From positions 1 to 54,758 of IMG/VR virus record IMGVR_UViG_3300005534_000017: 54,758 nt of DNA. One strand, given 5' to 3'. The DNA comes from a virus. Position numbers and translations under genes: made by a program. A model generated the notes under the pieces. It had not been told where the DNA came from. It worked only from the letters and a program-made list of their open reading frames with translations, and did not search any database. The stretch's first letter is position 1. Each line of letters starts with the position of its first letter. Positions 9,870 to 19,172 of this stretch are shown piece after piece.

Positions 9870-12254
9870 TTAAGCTGGGGCTAGAATAGTTGTTGTTCCA
9901 TTGCTTCCTATATAAAAAAGAGCACCACCTGATACAAATAAAAATCCACCACCCGATGCACCGCCAGATGGAGGCGAATTTGTAGTATTAGAAATAAATA
10001 TATTGGCATTTGCAGATGTTCCAACATTTGCAATTTGTAGAGCATTACTAGGAGCCGATACACCGATACCAACATTTGCTCCACTTCCTAAAACTAAACA
10101 ATTGCTGGAAGTAACGCTTGCGTTATAACCTATTGCGGTAGCATTCGTTATACCGTTTGAAATTGTTGTTGCATTACCTAATAATACTGAATTTGATACA
10201 CCTGTTGTGGCAGCTGTACCCGCTGCATAACCGACCCAAGTATTATTAGATGATGTATCTGTTAATGAGTTACCAACAACAGAACCTATAAATGTATTTG
10301 CGCTGCCTAGCGAACTAATCGCACAATTATTACCGATTAAGACATTGTTACTTTGGGTATTTAGTAAGGCCCCGGCTTGATATCCAAATAGGCAATTATC
10401 TGAGCCACTGGTAAGAGCGGCGCCAGCAACTACACCTACAATTGTATTGCTATTTCCTGTTGCTGATGTATTATAAGCACCAAATCCGATTGCAAAATTT
10501 CCCGTACCATTGTGACCATCTAAGATTCTTGTTGGTGAATTGAGTGAATAGTAATCAGTTCCTGCAACAGCAATTGATAAAACACCAGTGCCAGTAGTAT
10601 TTTTAACTAAACCAGTCGCTAAGCTTTGAAGTGCTTGAGCATTCGGTAATCCAACATTTGTTTGCTGAACAATATATGTAGCGTTACTTGGAGCTCCACC
10701 AGCTGATGTCCAGCTCATCACACCAGCAGTGGTTGAGGCTAAAACTTGACCATTAGATGATGGATAGGTTTGTGGCAATGTATAGGTAAAATTACCGGCT
10801 AATGAGGCACCCGGAATTATTGTGATAGAATTAGTATTACCAGAATTATAAAGTGATAATCCTAAATTCGATAATACACTTAAGTTATTCGACGATATAA
10901 CGCCACTTCCACCGCCGCCCGTTAACGTGATTGAACCCGCTGTAGTAATGCTTAAAGCACCTGCGCTTTCCGCAATCGATCCGTTGGTAATGGTCATATT
11001 ACCAATCGCAACACTGGTTAATCCGGTTAATGTTGTATTGAGCGCCACCGTTCCTGTATTAACAATAGGATTTGGGGTACAGGTAATATTTGCACCTTGC
11101 GAAATGCTTGTGACACTGCCTGTTCCAACGGATGCCCAAGACATATTTCCCGATCCGTCCGATGACAATACTTGGCCATTTGTTGGGGCTGTTAAAGGCC
11201 ACAAATAACTTAAATTGACTCCTTGAGTACCGGCAGCAAAGGTAGATGAAAAAGTATTCGCAGGATTAAAGAACTGTATTGGACTTCCGGATTTTAGCTG
11301 AACAGCGGTTGATGTTGATGTTCCTATTTGTATTTGTGTTGGGTTTAACGTTAACGCAGCAAGCGCAGTCACAGTTATACCGCTTGTGCTTGCGATTGTA
11401 CTTCCCGAAATTGTAAAATTACCAACAGATAATGACGTTAAGCCTGAAACGGATGCGCTTAAACCAATGGTGCCACTTGTGGTTATAGTTCCACCGGTTA
11501 AATTTGAGCCTGCGGTAATAGAAGTTACTGTTCCGCCCGTAGCAGAAGACCAGGACATATTACCCGATGTATCGCTTGATAAAACTTGTCCATTCGTTCC
11601 TGGATAGGCTGCTGGAAATACATAACTTGTACTACTGCCCGCAGAGTTATTGGCTCTAAACGAAATCGTAGCTACGCCCGCATTAGTTAATGTTAATGCG
11701 TTAGTAGAGCCTAAAACTAAATTGCCAGAAATATTAATATTTCCACCACCACCATTGGCAGTTAAATTAACATTAGATGATGTGCTAACGACGTTTAAAG
11801 CGGCTGAACCTGAAATCGTATTGGCGGTTGTGCTTATCGATATATTACCAATAACAGCGCTTGTTAAACCGGTTAAAACTGGATTTAGAGAAACAGAACC
11901 GGTCGTGACTATTGGATTTGGAGATAAAACAATATTACTACCTTGACTAATACTGCTTACGCCGCCACCGCCGCCTGAACCAATCGGAACCCAAGCGCCC
12001 CCTTGCCTAGAATAAGGAGAAGTATTCGTTATATTATATAAAACCATACCATCGACAACAGGAGAAAGCGCATTCATTTGCGTATTTGTCATTCTGGGCA
12101 GCAACAGTGCACCTAAAGTCGATTGAATTTCCAAAGCTGTTGCAACAGGAACTCCACCAGATAAGGTAATCGTAGGAGGCGTACCACCAGGTCCTGTGTC
12201 CCCAACAAGCATAGCGGTACTAAATGTAACTGGGTCTTGTAAATTTATTCCCAT
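9870..12254 (-). CDS. Long tail fibre with repeated beta modules (794 aa)
   Basis: It shares the N-terminal segment (MGINLQDP...TALEIQSTLGALLLPRMTN) with the gene at 7266. The middle holds repeated modules of the pattern LTGLTSxxIGNxxI followed by YPxxNGQVLSSxxSGNMSW (at least three copies), then a block of AIG-type head repeats near residues 580-720. The C-terminus is short and glycine-rich (SGGGFLFVSGG). The same YP..NGQVL..MSW module is found in the gene at 48498. Inferred to be a trimeric fibre. Confidence 0.78.
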   Translation of the reverse strand: MGINLQDPVTFSTAMLVGDTGPGGTPPTITLSGGVPVATALEIQSTLGALLLPRMTNTQMNALSPVVDGMVLYNITNTSPYSRQGGAWVPIGSGGGGGVSSISQGSNIVLSPNPIVTTGSVSLNPVLTGLTSAVIGNISISTTANTISGSAALNVVSTSSNVNLTANGGGGNINISGNLVLGSTNALTLTNAGVATISFRANNSAGSSTSYVFPAAYPGTNGQVLSSDTSGNMSWSSATGGTVTSITAGSNLTGGTITTSGTIGLSASVSGLTSLSVGNFTISGSTIASTSGITVTALAALTLNPTQIQIGTSTSTAVQLKSGSPIQFFNPANTFSSTFAAGTQGVNLSYLWPLTAPTNGQVLSSDGSGNMSWASVGTGSVTSISQGANITCTPNPIVNTGTVALNTTLTGLTSVAIGNMTITNGSIAESAGALSITTAGSITLTGGGGSGVISSNNLSVLSNLGLSLYNSGNTNSITIIPGASLAGNFTYTLPQTYPSSNGQVLASTTAGVMSWTSAGGAPSNATYIVQQTNVGLPNAQALQSLATGLVKNTTGTGVLSIAVAGTDYYSLNSPTRILDGHNGTGNFAIGFGAYNTSATGNSNTIVGVVAGAALTSGSDNCLFGYQAGALLNTQSNNVLIGNNCAISSLGSANTFIGSVVGNSLTDTSSNNTWVGYAAGTAATTGVSNSVLLGNATTISNGITNATAIGYNASVTSSNCLVLGSGANVGIGVSAPSNALQIANVGTSANANIFISNTTNSPPSGGASGGGFLFVSGGALFYIGSNGTTTILAPA

Positions 12255-12282
12255 TTTTTATTCATCCTTGAATTAATAAGCC

Positions 12283-12627
12283 TCATCCTGGGCTTTGAAA
12301 ATACACGTTCTCCAACTGTAAAATTCTTTGATTTAGCGGCAATACAGGAGGACCATTAACACCTTCACTCGATTGTTGAGGCGGCCTCGTGTTATAGAGA
12401 GGCAGTGGGTCCGGTGGCAATGTCAAAGGAATTAATTGAGGATTTGGTTTATCGGCAAATTCCTTATTAACCATATAACCTGTCCAAATTAATCGATTAC
12501 CTCTCCATTCCATTTGCTTAACTAAATCACAATAATTACAAACTAAACCAGAATAGTCACAAATTGCGACTGAATCTGGATGTTCCCAATCCAGATGGGT
12601 ATATTTACCAAGTGGATTAGCATTCAT
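12283..12627 (-). CDS. Conserved small virion/assembly protein (114 aa)
   Basis: The ATG at 12627 is preferred: GGAG lies 9 nt upstream, whereas the in-frame ATG at 12642 has none at good distance. The protein has two nearby Cys (CDYSGLVCNYCDL) then QMEWRGNRLIWTGYMVNKEFADKPNPQLIPL and a Pro-rich tail. A similar layout is common beside connector genes of podophages. It directly follows the connector gene (overlap of 4 bp). Function unknown. Confidence 0.7.
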   Translation of the reverse strand: MNANPLGKYTHLDWEHPDSVAICDYSGLVCNYCDLVKQMEWRGNRLIWTGYMVNKEFADKPNPQLIPLTLPPDPLPLYNTRPPQQSSEGVNGPPVLPLNQRILQLENVYFQSPG

Positions 12628-13694
12628 GAAACATAACTCCATCCTGTTAAGTAACTCGGAATTAATCTTAAGGGTACTTTTTCAGTATCTTCAGTAGCCG
12701 CATAAGAATAAGCTTCTCTTTCTTGTTTATCTAAAAGCGCAATTCGCTCATAATCTAGTGGGCCATCTTTTTTCATAGCCAAGCGTTTTGCCATGGCTGA
12801 ACAAAAGGCATCATAAAAACGTGCGGGAATATTAACGGAATTGGTCATCGCACCCACATCTTGAAGCATGGTAATATATCGAACCTGTAAAACTTGATAT
12901 TGCGGCAATGGAACCGGCCAGATAACCAGTTCAACTTGAGGGGTTTGTCTATCTAGCCACCATACACTTGGCTTAGAGGCTAAAAATTTATTAGGATAAG
13001 TCATCCATTCTTGACCTGAAATTCTAGCCATTACGGTATCAGTAGTATTAGTTACAAAATATATTTGTGTAATATTTAATGTTGCACCACCCGTTTCCCT
13101 TATTCTAAAAAATTCTGCATTCTGAGGAACAAGCATATCCAACCAAATAGTATCTACGTTGTTATAAGCTGTAGGCTGACTAAATAATGAGGAAAACCAA
13201 TTTACATTATCAGAAGACCATTCATAAGATAATGTATACGTCAAATTAGCAGCTGAAAGAACTCCAACAGAGGTAATTTCGTATTGTACACCCGCACCAT
13301 AATCATAACTAATATAACCATTAGGTGCTGCTTGAGTACACGGGCCTGCTCCACCAAATACACTTGCAGCATTTCCTCCCGCGCTTGAAAAAGCCGTTCC
13401 TCCCAATGGTCTTTGAAAAGTTCTTGCATTAACATCAATGACATCACTTACATTTTTTGGTAAAAAATAACGACCTTGGTCTGTAAATAGACCAATAAGC
13501 GAAATCGTAGAGGTCCAAAGATTATAACCTTTGTTTATCCATTCAGTTAATATAAGATTGGCGGAACGTTGGGCGGTGATTATTTTTTGATGGGTAATAA
13601 CGTCAGGTAAAAGGCCGGCTCTCTCCCATGCCTCATCGATCATTTGTTGACTGGTTGTCGACAAAAAATTGTAAGTCCCCGATGTTACTGCCAC
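12624..13694 (-). CDS. Head-tail connector / tail-tube adaptor (356 aa) with an inserted beta domain
   Basis: The N-terminus (about 15-90: IDEAWERAGLLPDVITHQKIITAQRSANLILTEWINKGYNLWT) and C-terminal helices (about 285-335: IPARFYDAFCSAMAKRLAMKKDG) match the podovirus gp4/tubular A-like connector layout. Between them, residues about 125-210 look like a separate discoidin-like beta domain (YDYGAGVQYEITSV...YEWSSDNVNWFS...AEFFRIRE). The start is GTG at 13694. It couples to the next gene by overlap. Connector role known for the family; the inserted domain's role, perhaps glycan contact, is inference. Confidence 0.7.
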   Translation of the reverse strand: MAVTSGTYNFLSTTSQQMIDEAWERAGLLPDVITHQKIITAQRSANLILTEWINKGYNLWTSTISLIGLFTDQGRYFLPKNVSDVIDVNARTFQRPLGGTAFSSAGGNAASVFGGAGPCTQAAPNGYISYDYGAGVQYEITSVGVLSAANLTYTLSYEWSSDNVNWFSSLFSQPTAYNNVDTIWLDMLVPQNAEFFRIRETGGATLNITQIYFVTNTTDTVMARISGQEWMTYPNKFLASKPSVWWLDRQTPQVELVIWPVPLPQYQVLQVRYITMLQDVGAMTNSVNIPARFYDAFCSAMAKRLAMKKDGPLDYERIALLDKQEREAYSYAATEDTEKVPLRLIPSYLTGWSYVS

Positions 13695-13711
13695 TTGATA
13701 CTACCATCCTT

Positions 13712-13960
13712 TCATTTTCCGTGATGCATTTTCTTCAAAGTTTTTGCTAAATTAGCTCTCTTTCTAAGTAACGGATTTTTAGAATGAATCGCTTTCTCCA
13801 ATTTACTTTCAGGAATTTTTTTACCCTTTGGTAAATGCAAAGATTTATGCAAAGCACCAGGATGCTTAATTGCTCCCTGAATCCATTTATCAGGGTGGCC
13901 GCCTTTTGAATAACCGCCCATAGCCATTTTGCGCATTTCATGTTTTCTTTGGATTCCCAT
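13712..13960 (-). CDS. Small basic protein (82 aa), KHPGALHK type
   Basis: A Lys-rich 82-aa protein: MGGYSKGGHPDKWIQGAIKHPGALHKSLHLPKGKKIPESKLEKAIHSKN, ending in LAKTLKKMHHGK. The KWIQGAIKHPGALHK stretch is a motif I recognise from small phage proteins in structural clusters, without a known function. AGGAG lies 6 nt before the ATG. It could bind DNA inside the head. Confidence 0.75.
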   Translation of the reverse strand: MGIQRKHEMRKMAMGGYSKGGHPDKWIQGAIKHPGALHKSLHLPKGKKIPESKLEKAIHSKNPLLRKRANLAKTLKKMHHGK

Positions 13961-13961
13961 G

Positions 13962-14639
13962 TTAACTCCTGATTCCTTGTTGCAATATATTTTCAGCCAA
14001 CACTGCTGTACCGGAACTTGCTGTTACATTAATAAATGAATATTTAATAGGTGTCGTATAATTCGCTATTTGACTCGTAGTCGCCCCAGTCATTCCAGCA
14101 ATTGGAGAAAAGGAAACCGCCGTCCAAAGATTAGCTGCAAGTCCATCTAATGGAGAATGAGAAACATATAGGGTATAAGTAAGTGCTCCAGTACCATTAA
14201 TGACTTGTGTAGAAAATCCAACATTAAAGACAGATGCATCATAGTTATGTAAAAATAAATTCGTAAATCCAGTAGCACCAATACCAGCCGATACCGCAGC
14301 CGCAGCACCACTGGTCGTAATAGAATTAATACGGCTATAGAAATTAGCAGTTGTTACGGTATTATTATTGGGTCCCGCAATGGTTTCAGAAACAGCTACC
14401 CCACCCGACATACCTGAAATGGTAAAATTGACAGCCGATAAATTATTGGCAGATGTTAAAGTAACTATCCTAGTATTTTCTGGAATTATTAAAGACACAT
14501 TATTGACAAATAAACCAATATTTGCATTAGGTACAGATAGAGTACCATTTAATTGTAAAGTACCAGCCGCGGCTAATGTTTGTACCGCGGCAATTGCCGC
14601 GGTATCTATTGCTGGCCATATAAGAGTAGTTACCCGCAT
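13962..14639 (-). CDS. Beta-rich virion protein (225 aa)
   Basis: A 225-aa Ala/Thr/Asn-rich chain with almost no charged residues after the first ten. It overlaps the stop of the 79-aa gene upstream (TAATG) and lies 1 bp before the next. The composition suggests a capsid decoration or head-fibre domain rather than an enzyme. Not recognised. Confidence 0.7.
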   Translation of the reverse strand: MRVTTLIWPAIDTAAIAAVQTLAAAGTLQLNGTLSVPNANIGLFVNNVSLIIPENTRIVTLTSANNLSAVNFTISGMSGGVAVSETIAGPNNNTVTTANFYSRINSITTSGAAAAVSAGIGATGFTNLFLHNYDASVFNVGFSTQVINGTGALTYTLYVSHSPLDGLAANLWTAVSFSPIAGMTGATTSQIANYTTPIKYSFINVTASSGTAVLAENILQQGIRS

Positions 14640-14878
14640 TATGCCCCCACCGAAACTTGGGCATCATTTGCAGGTGTCACTATCTTCTGAGACACTTGAT
14701 AAGCTTGAATTGCACCGGTCATAATTGCTATATCATTTAAAATCAACTTCTTTTCATTTCGAAGCCTTTTAATGACGGCAATAATGTTGGTATTTAAGTG
14801 GTCTTGATATTTAGTTAACTTTTCAGTTAATTCCTTAATATTAGACTCAATTTCACCCGTTACTTTTTGAGTTTCCAT
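14639..14878 (-). CDS. Small coiled-coil protein (79 aa)
   Basis: Residues 1-50 (ETQKVTGEIESNIKELTEKLTKYQDHLNT...) have clear heptad spacing, followed by a helical stretch with AIMTGAIQAYQVSQ. Such short helical proteins in capsid clusters are often assembly factors or head-fibre stalks. It lies between a fibre-like gene and a beta-rich gene. Function unknown. Confidence 0.7.
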   Translation of the reverse strand: METQKVTGEIESNIKELTEKLTKYQDHLNTNIIAVIKRLRNEKKLILNDIAIMTGAIQAYQVSQKIVTPANDAQVSVGA

Positions 14879-14918
14879 TTTACATTCCCTCCATGTTTAA
14901 TTGAAAAATCAATAAATA

Positions 14919-15773
14919 TTAAGCTGGGCTTGTGCTAGCCAATAAATAATATGTTGTTCCATTGACAACCACTTCAACCTTTGTATTCACGGTATTATTG
15001 GTAGCGGTTGTAACTAAACCACCGGCATTAATTCTAAAACCGGGTATTCCAAGATGAGCAGTCGCAGGAGATGTCGCACCATATATCATCAAGACATTAT
15101 TTATACCCGTTGGTGTCGCACCGGATGTTGACATTTGTATGCCATTAACCATGGTTGCATCAAATACATTAGTTCCTATTGATAATGTATTATTAACATT
15201 GAGCCCCATACCAAATGTACCATTGGTAGCAAAACTCAATGCATTATTAACACCACCACCGGCCGTATAAAACATTCCATAATTGGTAGCCCCGCTAAAT
15301 GAATAAGTGGGGCTAGCCGAAGCACCACTACTACTTAATACACTTGCAAGTCCAGATATAATGCTGGATACAGGATTTAATAATACAGAGGTGGCCGCTA
15401 AAAGCGTTCCCGTAATACCATTAAATACGCTTAAAGCATTATTTGTAGAAGCGTTAGGGCCTGTAACATTGCCTGAACCGGATAATGACCATGCGCCTCC
15501 GGTATAAGTATGAACGCCGCTTGGTGCATCCGTTGTAAAAACTTGCATGCCATTAACAGGCGCTACGATCGCATTCATTTGTGCATTCGTCATTCTGGGC
15601 TGCAAAAAACCGCGTGTGGTTGATTGACATTCAATGACAGATGAACAATTGACGCTAACCCCGCCAACAACCACTTGGGTCGGTGTGGCGGGATAGCCTG
15701 GAAGTCCGTTTATTGAGACTGGGTCTGCAACTAAAACAGACGATAGATCACTTGGATTGATATTAGCTGACAT
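14919..15773 (-). CDS. Short fibre / head-fibre paralogue (284 aa)
   Basis: It starts MSANINPSDLSSVLVADPVSINGLPGYP, then VIECQSTTRGFLQPRMTNAQMNAIVAPVNGMQVF and YTGGAWSLSGSG: the same anchor segment as the longer fibres, with a diverged ECQS..FLQPRMT core. The rest is a beta-rich body without head repeats. Its place just after the major capsid gene raises the possibility of a capsid-attached fibre rather than a tail fibre. Confidence 0.72.
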   Translation of the reverse strand: MSANINPSDLSSVLVADPVSINGLPGYPATPTQVVVGGVSVNCSSVIECQSTTRGFLQPRMTNAQMNAIVAPVNGMQVFTTDAPSGVHTYTGGAWSLSGSGNVTGPNASTNNALSVFNGITGTLLAATSVLLNPVSSIISGLASVLSSSGASASPTYSFSGATNYGMFYTAGGGVNNALSFATNGTFGMGLNVNNTLSIGTNVFDATMVNGIQMSTSGATPTGINNVLMIYGATSPATAHLGIPGFRINAGGLVTTATNNTVNTKVEVVVNGTTYYLLASTSPA

Positions 15774-15800
15774 ATCGATTCCTTTTTGACAATGTCAAAC

Positions 15801-16718
15801 TTATTGTGTACCATAGCTTCCATATACTGTTCTGAAGTTATCGCAGCCGAACGAATATCGTTCGAAAGCGCTAACTTGTATATTTTTTGTGAAGAAGTCA
15901 GTATATTGATCTATTTCCATCGGTGTTCTTACAAAGTGTCTTAAACCTTGTGTATCGGTTTGGATCCACCATGGATTACCACCGGCATATTGATTCAAAT
16001 ACTGATTAATCTTGTAACCTAATGGAATTGCTGATACCGAATAAATCGCTGAGATATCGTTATTAGCTGTACCAGTTCTAAAGCTAGAACCTAACAATCT
16101 TTCAGCTTGCCATTGATAATTACGATGAACTATCAATTTAGTAGGCTTGGTATGGATTAAAATACCGGCAGCATCTCTAAATTGTTGTATACCAATAATG
16201 CAAGATTCAAGAGCAGCTTCATTAAATGTGGAAGGATTTGCCAATGTATTTGAAATAGTACCACCATCATAAGGATGCGCTGTTGAGAATAAAGGTTGAC
16301 CATCACCCAGAGGGAAAGCAGCATTGAAACCATTATTAAAGAGAGCAGCACCAATGGTTTCTTTTGCAGCATCCATTGAATTCTTCAATGAACGATTAGC
16401 CATTGGGAAGTAGGTCTTATATAAGTTATCTTCTAGACATTCTCTTGTCATTACATAACCGATTCCAATGGAACGGTTGTAATAAGTTGTTAATGCTCTG
16501 TCACCCAAATCATTATCGACAGCTAGGGCCGTACCTTCCGCTTTAATCTGAGCGATAGATAAGAGCCGAATTTCCTGTACGATTTCTTGTGCCTTATCGG
16601 ATTGGAAAACATCATAACTTTCTGACCATTGAGCAGGATATTCGTTATAATCTGCACCTTGGATTGCAGCCAAACCTGGCTTCAATAGTTGTGGAATACT
16701 GGCTAATTGAACTGGCAT
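15801..16718 (-). CDS. Major capsid protein (305 aa)
   Basis: The 305-aa chain has an N-terminal helix-rich arm (residues 45-80), LTTYYNRSIGIGYVMTREC, SLKNSMDAAKETIGAALFNNGF, LFSTAHPYDGGTISNTLAN and a C-terminal PLGYKINQYLNQ...WWIQTDTQGL stretch: the HK97-fold pattern of phages whose capsid gene follows a separate decoration gene. No prodomain is visible; a scaffold is encoded two genes upstream. The best capsid candidate in the window by length, position and motifs. Confidence 0.82.
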   Translation of the reverse strand: MPVQLASIPQLLKPGLAAIQGADYNEYPAQWSESYDVFQSDKAQEIVQEIRLLSIAQIKAEGTALAVDNDLGDRALTTYYNRSIGIGYVMTRECLEDNLYKTYFPMANRSLKNSMDAAKETIGAALFNNGFNAAFPLGDGQPLFSTAHPYDGGTISNTLANPSTFNEAALESCIIGIQQFRDAAGILIHTKPTKLIVHRNYQWQAERLLGSSFRTGTANNDISAIYSVSAIPLGYKINQYLNQYAGGNPWWIQTDTQGLRHFVRTPMEIDQYTDFFTKNIQVSAFERYSFGCDNFRTVYGSYGTQ

Positions 16719-16748
16719 TGTGAATCTCCCTATTCTTTATCAATTCCC

Positions 16749-17375
16749 TTAAACGGATGCAACACCCGCTTTGTAATAGTGATTGTTAATCAAGCATTCA
16801 ACGTTATTGAATACAAGGCCGGAAACGTTAGTACCATCAGCAGTTGGAACAAAACGAATTATTTTCATTTGTTTATTTGCAGCTGTACCGACCGTTGTTT
16901 GGTCTAAAGCCCATCCTGATAAGTCGTCATATGCACTACCATTAGCAGCCACAAGGTCAATATTTCTTAATAAATTAGCTGTGACAATAGTTGTAGTACC
17001 GGTGTTGCCAGCCTGCATATTGAAAACAATCATTGGGTCATCTGCTACGAATACCGTTGCAGGAGTAGCATTAAATGTAGTTTGTCCATTTGGCCAGAAG
17101 TCTGAGAATACTTGTTGTCCTGTAACAGGATCTAACCATTGAAAAGCAGTAGCAGAGCCAATGATGACATTGCCTGCGCCAGCGGCTGCAATTGTTAAAA
17201 GACCTGTACCAGGGTTGGCAGGTGTTAAGGGATCATATCGGTATAAACCTAATTGACCGCCCCCTGCTGTATAGCCGGAAGGTATTTGATAAGGAGTTAC
17301 TTGGTCATTCCAAGCTGCGCCATTCATATAGCGCACGGGTTTTAAACCCCAAGGTAAATTCGTGCCGTAGCTCAT
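16749..17375 (-). CDS. Capsid decoration/cement protein (208 aa)
   Basis: It opens LPWGLKPVRYMNGAAWNDQVTPYQIPSGYTAGGGQLGLYRYDPLT and continues with small beta strands (VIIGSATAFQWLDPVTGQ, ATPATVFVADDPMIVFNMQAG). This pattern, directly before the major capsid gene, is typical of cement proteins that stabilise the shell. SD GGAGG lies 5 nt before the ATG, a strong start that suits a highly expressed gene. It is preceded by a 187-bp non-coding stretch with repeats. Confidence 0.68.
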   Translation of the reverse strand: MSYGTNLPWGLKPVRYMNGAAWNDQVTPYQIPSGYTAGGGQLGLYRYDPLTPANPGTGLLTIAAAGAGNVIIGSATAFQWLDPVTGQQVFSDFWPNGQTTFNATPATVFVADDPMIVFNMQAGNTGTTTIVTANLLRNIDLVAANGSAYDDLSGWALDQTTVGTAANKQMKIIRFVPTADGTNVSGLVFNNVECLINNHYYKAGVASV

Positions 17376-17442
17376 GTCGTCCTCCGTGACAATAATTCAC
17401 ATTATTCTCTATCTTCTGCGCGAATTGCGGGGGACATGCCCG

Positions 17443-17527
17443 ATACCGAATTTTAAGAATGGTACGGTTCACCATTTTTTGAGCTTGCGCTCATACCGAA
17501 TTGAAGAGTACGGTTCCCTCTACTCTT
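17443..17527 (-). repeat. Twice-repeated hairpin elements between scaffold-side gene and decoration gene
   Basis: The 187-bp gap 17376-17562 holds ATACCGAATT at 17443 and 17493 and TACGGTTC at 17463 and 17509, two copies of one ~28-bp unit whose ends (ACCG/CGGT) can pair. A third inverted repeat, AAGAGTA/TACTCTT, spans 17504-17527 and a TGAGC/GCTCA hairpin lies at 17479-17493. These sit in the 5' untranslated region of the capsid genes and may tune mRNA stability or expression. No U-tract follows on the minus strand, so a plain terminator is unlikely. Confidence 0.55.
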
Positions 17528-17562
17528 AGGTATAGTTGAACATTTAACAAATGCAAATCAAA

Positions 17563-18120
17563 TCAATTAAAAGATTTTTCTCTTGACATCGAAATCTTAT
17601 TCGATTTGATATGCGTACTACCCATTCCAATAGGAATTAATCCATTACTCTTTTCAAGATGTCTAACTAAGTCCAATGCTCTTAAATTTTCTTCCTCAGA
17701 AATTTTTACGGCTATATCATGGAGATGTTTAGAGCGTTCAAATAATATGGCCCCCTTACGCCGTATAATGCCCGCCTTGCGACTTTCTCCACCATCGATT
17801 CTAGGATCAACCATACATTCAGGATGGCGAGAAATAGGAACAGGCGTCCAACCCGTTCGTGCTCTGTCGACAAGTCCTGAATGGTCTGACATACCTAGGA
17901 TTGTTTCAGTTCCCCATTCGTAAACTTTATCGGCAGGCCTGTGGCGGTTATCAATCCAAAGTGGATCCCGACATCCCATTTGTAAGTTCTTGCGAATTTC
18001 TTCTTCAGAAAATCCGGGGCCTTCAAATCTTTCATCTGCATGTTCCAGAGTGTCATATTCTCTTCCTATTTCGAATCTATCCGTGTTTTCAACTGTCTTT
18101 TTTGGTCTTCCGCGTGCCAT
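17563..18120 (-). CDS. Conserved structural-cluster protein (185 aa)
   Basis: N-terminal MARGRPKK is AT-hook-like; then acidic residues, GWTPVPISRHPECMVDPRIDGGES, RRKGAILFERSKHLHDIAVKISEEENLRALDLVRHLE. The GWTPVP motif with a following basic stretch recurs in phage proteins near the capsid gene, function unknown. It lies 11 bp after the scaffold gene and may bind DNA or the portal during assembly (inference). Confidence 0.7.
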   Translation of the reverse strand: MARGRPKKTVENTDRFEIGREYDTLEHADERFEGPGFSEEEIRKNLQMGCRDPLWIDNRHRPADKVYEWGTETILGMSDHSGLVDRARTGWTPVPISRHPECMVDPRIDGGESRKAGIIRRKGAILFERSKHLHDIAVKISEEENLRALDLVRHLEKSNGLIPIGMGSTHIKSNKISMSREKSFN

Positions 18121-18131
18121 GACTTATCTCC

Positions 18132-19151
18132 TTATCGTGAATTACCCATTGCAGATTTCAAAATCCCTTTAGCTTCATTAATTTCAGCTTGTTTCTTGTA
18201 CTTGTACCATTGCTGATCAGTCCAACCCATGGCGCGAGCCATTTCCTGCTCATCCTTACTCATACGAAAGGTTTCCCTTTGGCCTGGAACATGAGCGCGA
18301 TTTACGCCTGATACTGAACCTCGTGGCCTATTCATACTTAATTCTCCTCGTCCTTGATTAGAATTCTGATTTAATGTATTTTTCGTCATATGTTTTTGCA
18401 TATAACGGTCAATTTCATCAAAATATTCCTGTGATAAAACTTTATTTGACATGCCACTTCGGTTATACCGAGTATCTAAACTCTGAGCATAACGCAATGC
18501 CTTCTCATGCAAATCTGGGTCAAAATCATCTGAATTTTCATCAAACCAAGAATTTTCTTGAAGCCATTCTTCCGTTTCAGGAGTAGCATAGGCTTCTGGT
18601 TCTTGAGCCATAGGCTGCCGTTGAACATTCTGTTGAGCTGGCATCCTAGCTCTTTCTTCTTCATATATTTTTTGTGACACTTTAACCGAATCGAGCGCTC
18701 TTTTATCTGAAACCGCTTCAGCTAGCGAAACATCTGCATCAATCTGAGCCTGAACATCTCCATCTTCAATGGCTTTTTGTTTTAATTGCTTGGCTTTTTG
18801 AATGAGCGCATCGAGCATACCTTCTTGGCTATTCATGACAGCCTTATTAGAAGTCTCAAAAGACCTTTTAAGTCTTTCATGTTCCTCTTGCATTAAGGCT
18901 AAATCCCGCTCCGCCTTTTCTGCGCGCCTTAATTCTTCATGATATTTACGGGTATATTGATTAATTCTCGTTTTAACGGATATTTTCTTTTTAACTTTGT
19001 CCGACTTTTCTTCAACTTCTTCAATATCGTCTGAAGCTTCTGGCTCCAAACTTTTAGAAAAACTCTCTTCTCCCTCATGTATAATTAGAGGTTCATCTTC
19101 TTTCACTTCTTCTATTGGTACTTCAATTTCATCCATTAATTGCTCATCCAT
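18132..19151 (-). CDS. Capsid scaffolding protein (339 aa)
   Basis: A 339-aa, highly charged, mostly helical protein. The first 60 residues are acidic (MDEQLMDEIEVPIEEVKEDE), residues 70-160 form a coiled coil (YHEELRRAEKAERDLALMQEEHERLKR), a Pro/Gln-rich hinge follows, and the basic C-terminus reads YKYKKQAEINEAKGILKSAM. This order and the position ahead of the capsid gene match podovirus scaffolds. Confidence 0.78.
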   Translation of the reverse strand: MDEQLMDEIEVPIEEVKEDEPLIIHEGEESFSKSLEPEASDDIEEVEEKSDKVKKKISVKTRINQYTRKYHEELRRAEKAERDLALMQEEHERLKRSFETSNKAVMNSQEGMLDALIQKAKQLKQKAIEDGDVQAQIDADVSLAEAVSDKRALDSVKVSQKIYEEERARMPAQQNVQRQPMAQEPEAYATPETEEWLQENSWFDENSDDFDPDLHEKALRYAQSLDTRYNRSGMSNKVLSQEYFDEIDRYMQKHMTKNTLNQNSNQGRGELSMNRPRGSVSGVNRAHVPGQRETFRMSKDEQEMARAMGWTDQQWYKYKKQAEINEAKGILKSAMGNSR

Positions 19152-19172
19152 GAGACAATCTCCTATATTGGT

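Noticed and set aside
5938-12254. Diversity-generating retroelement for the fibre repeats
   Set aside because: No reverse transcriptase gene and no template/variable repeat pair were seen; the repeats are structural head-type modules.
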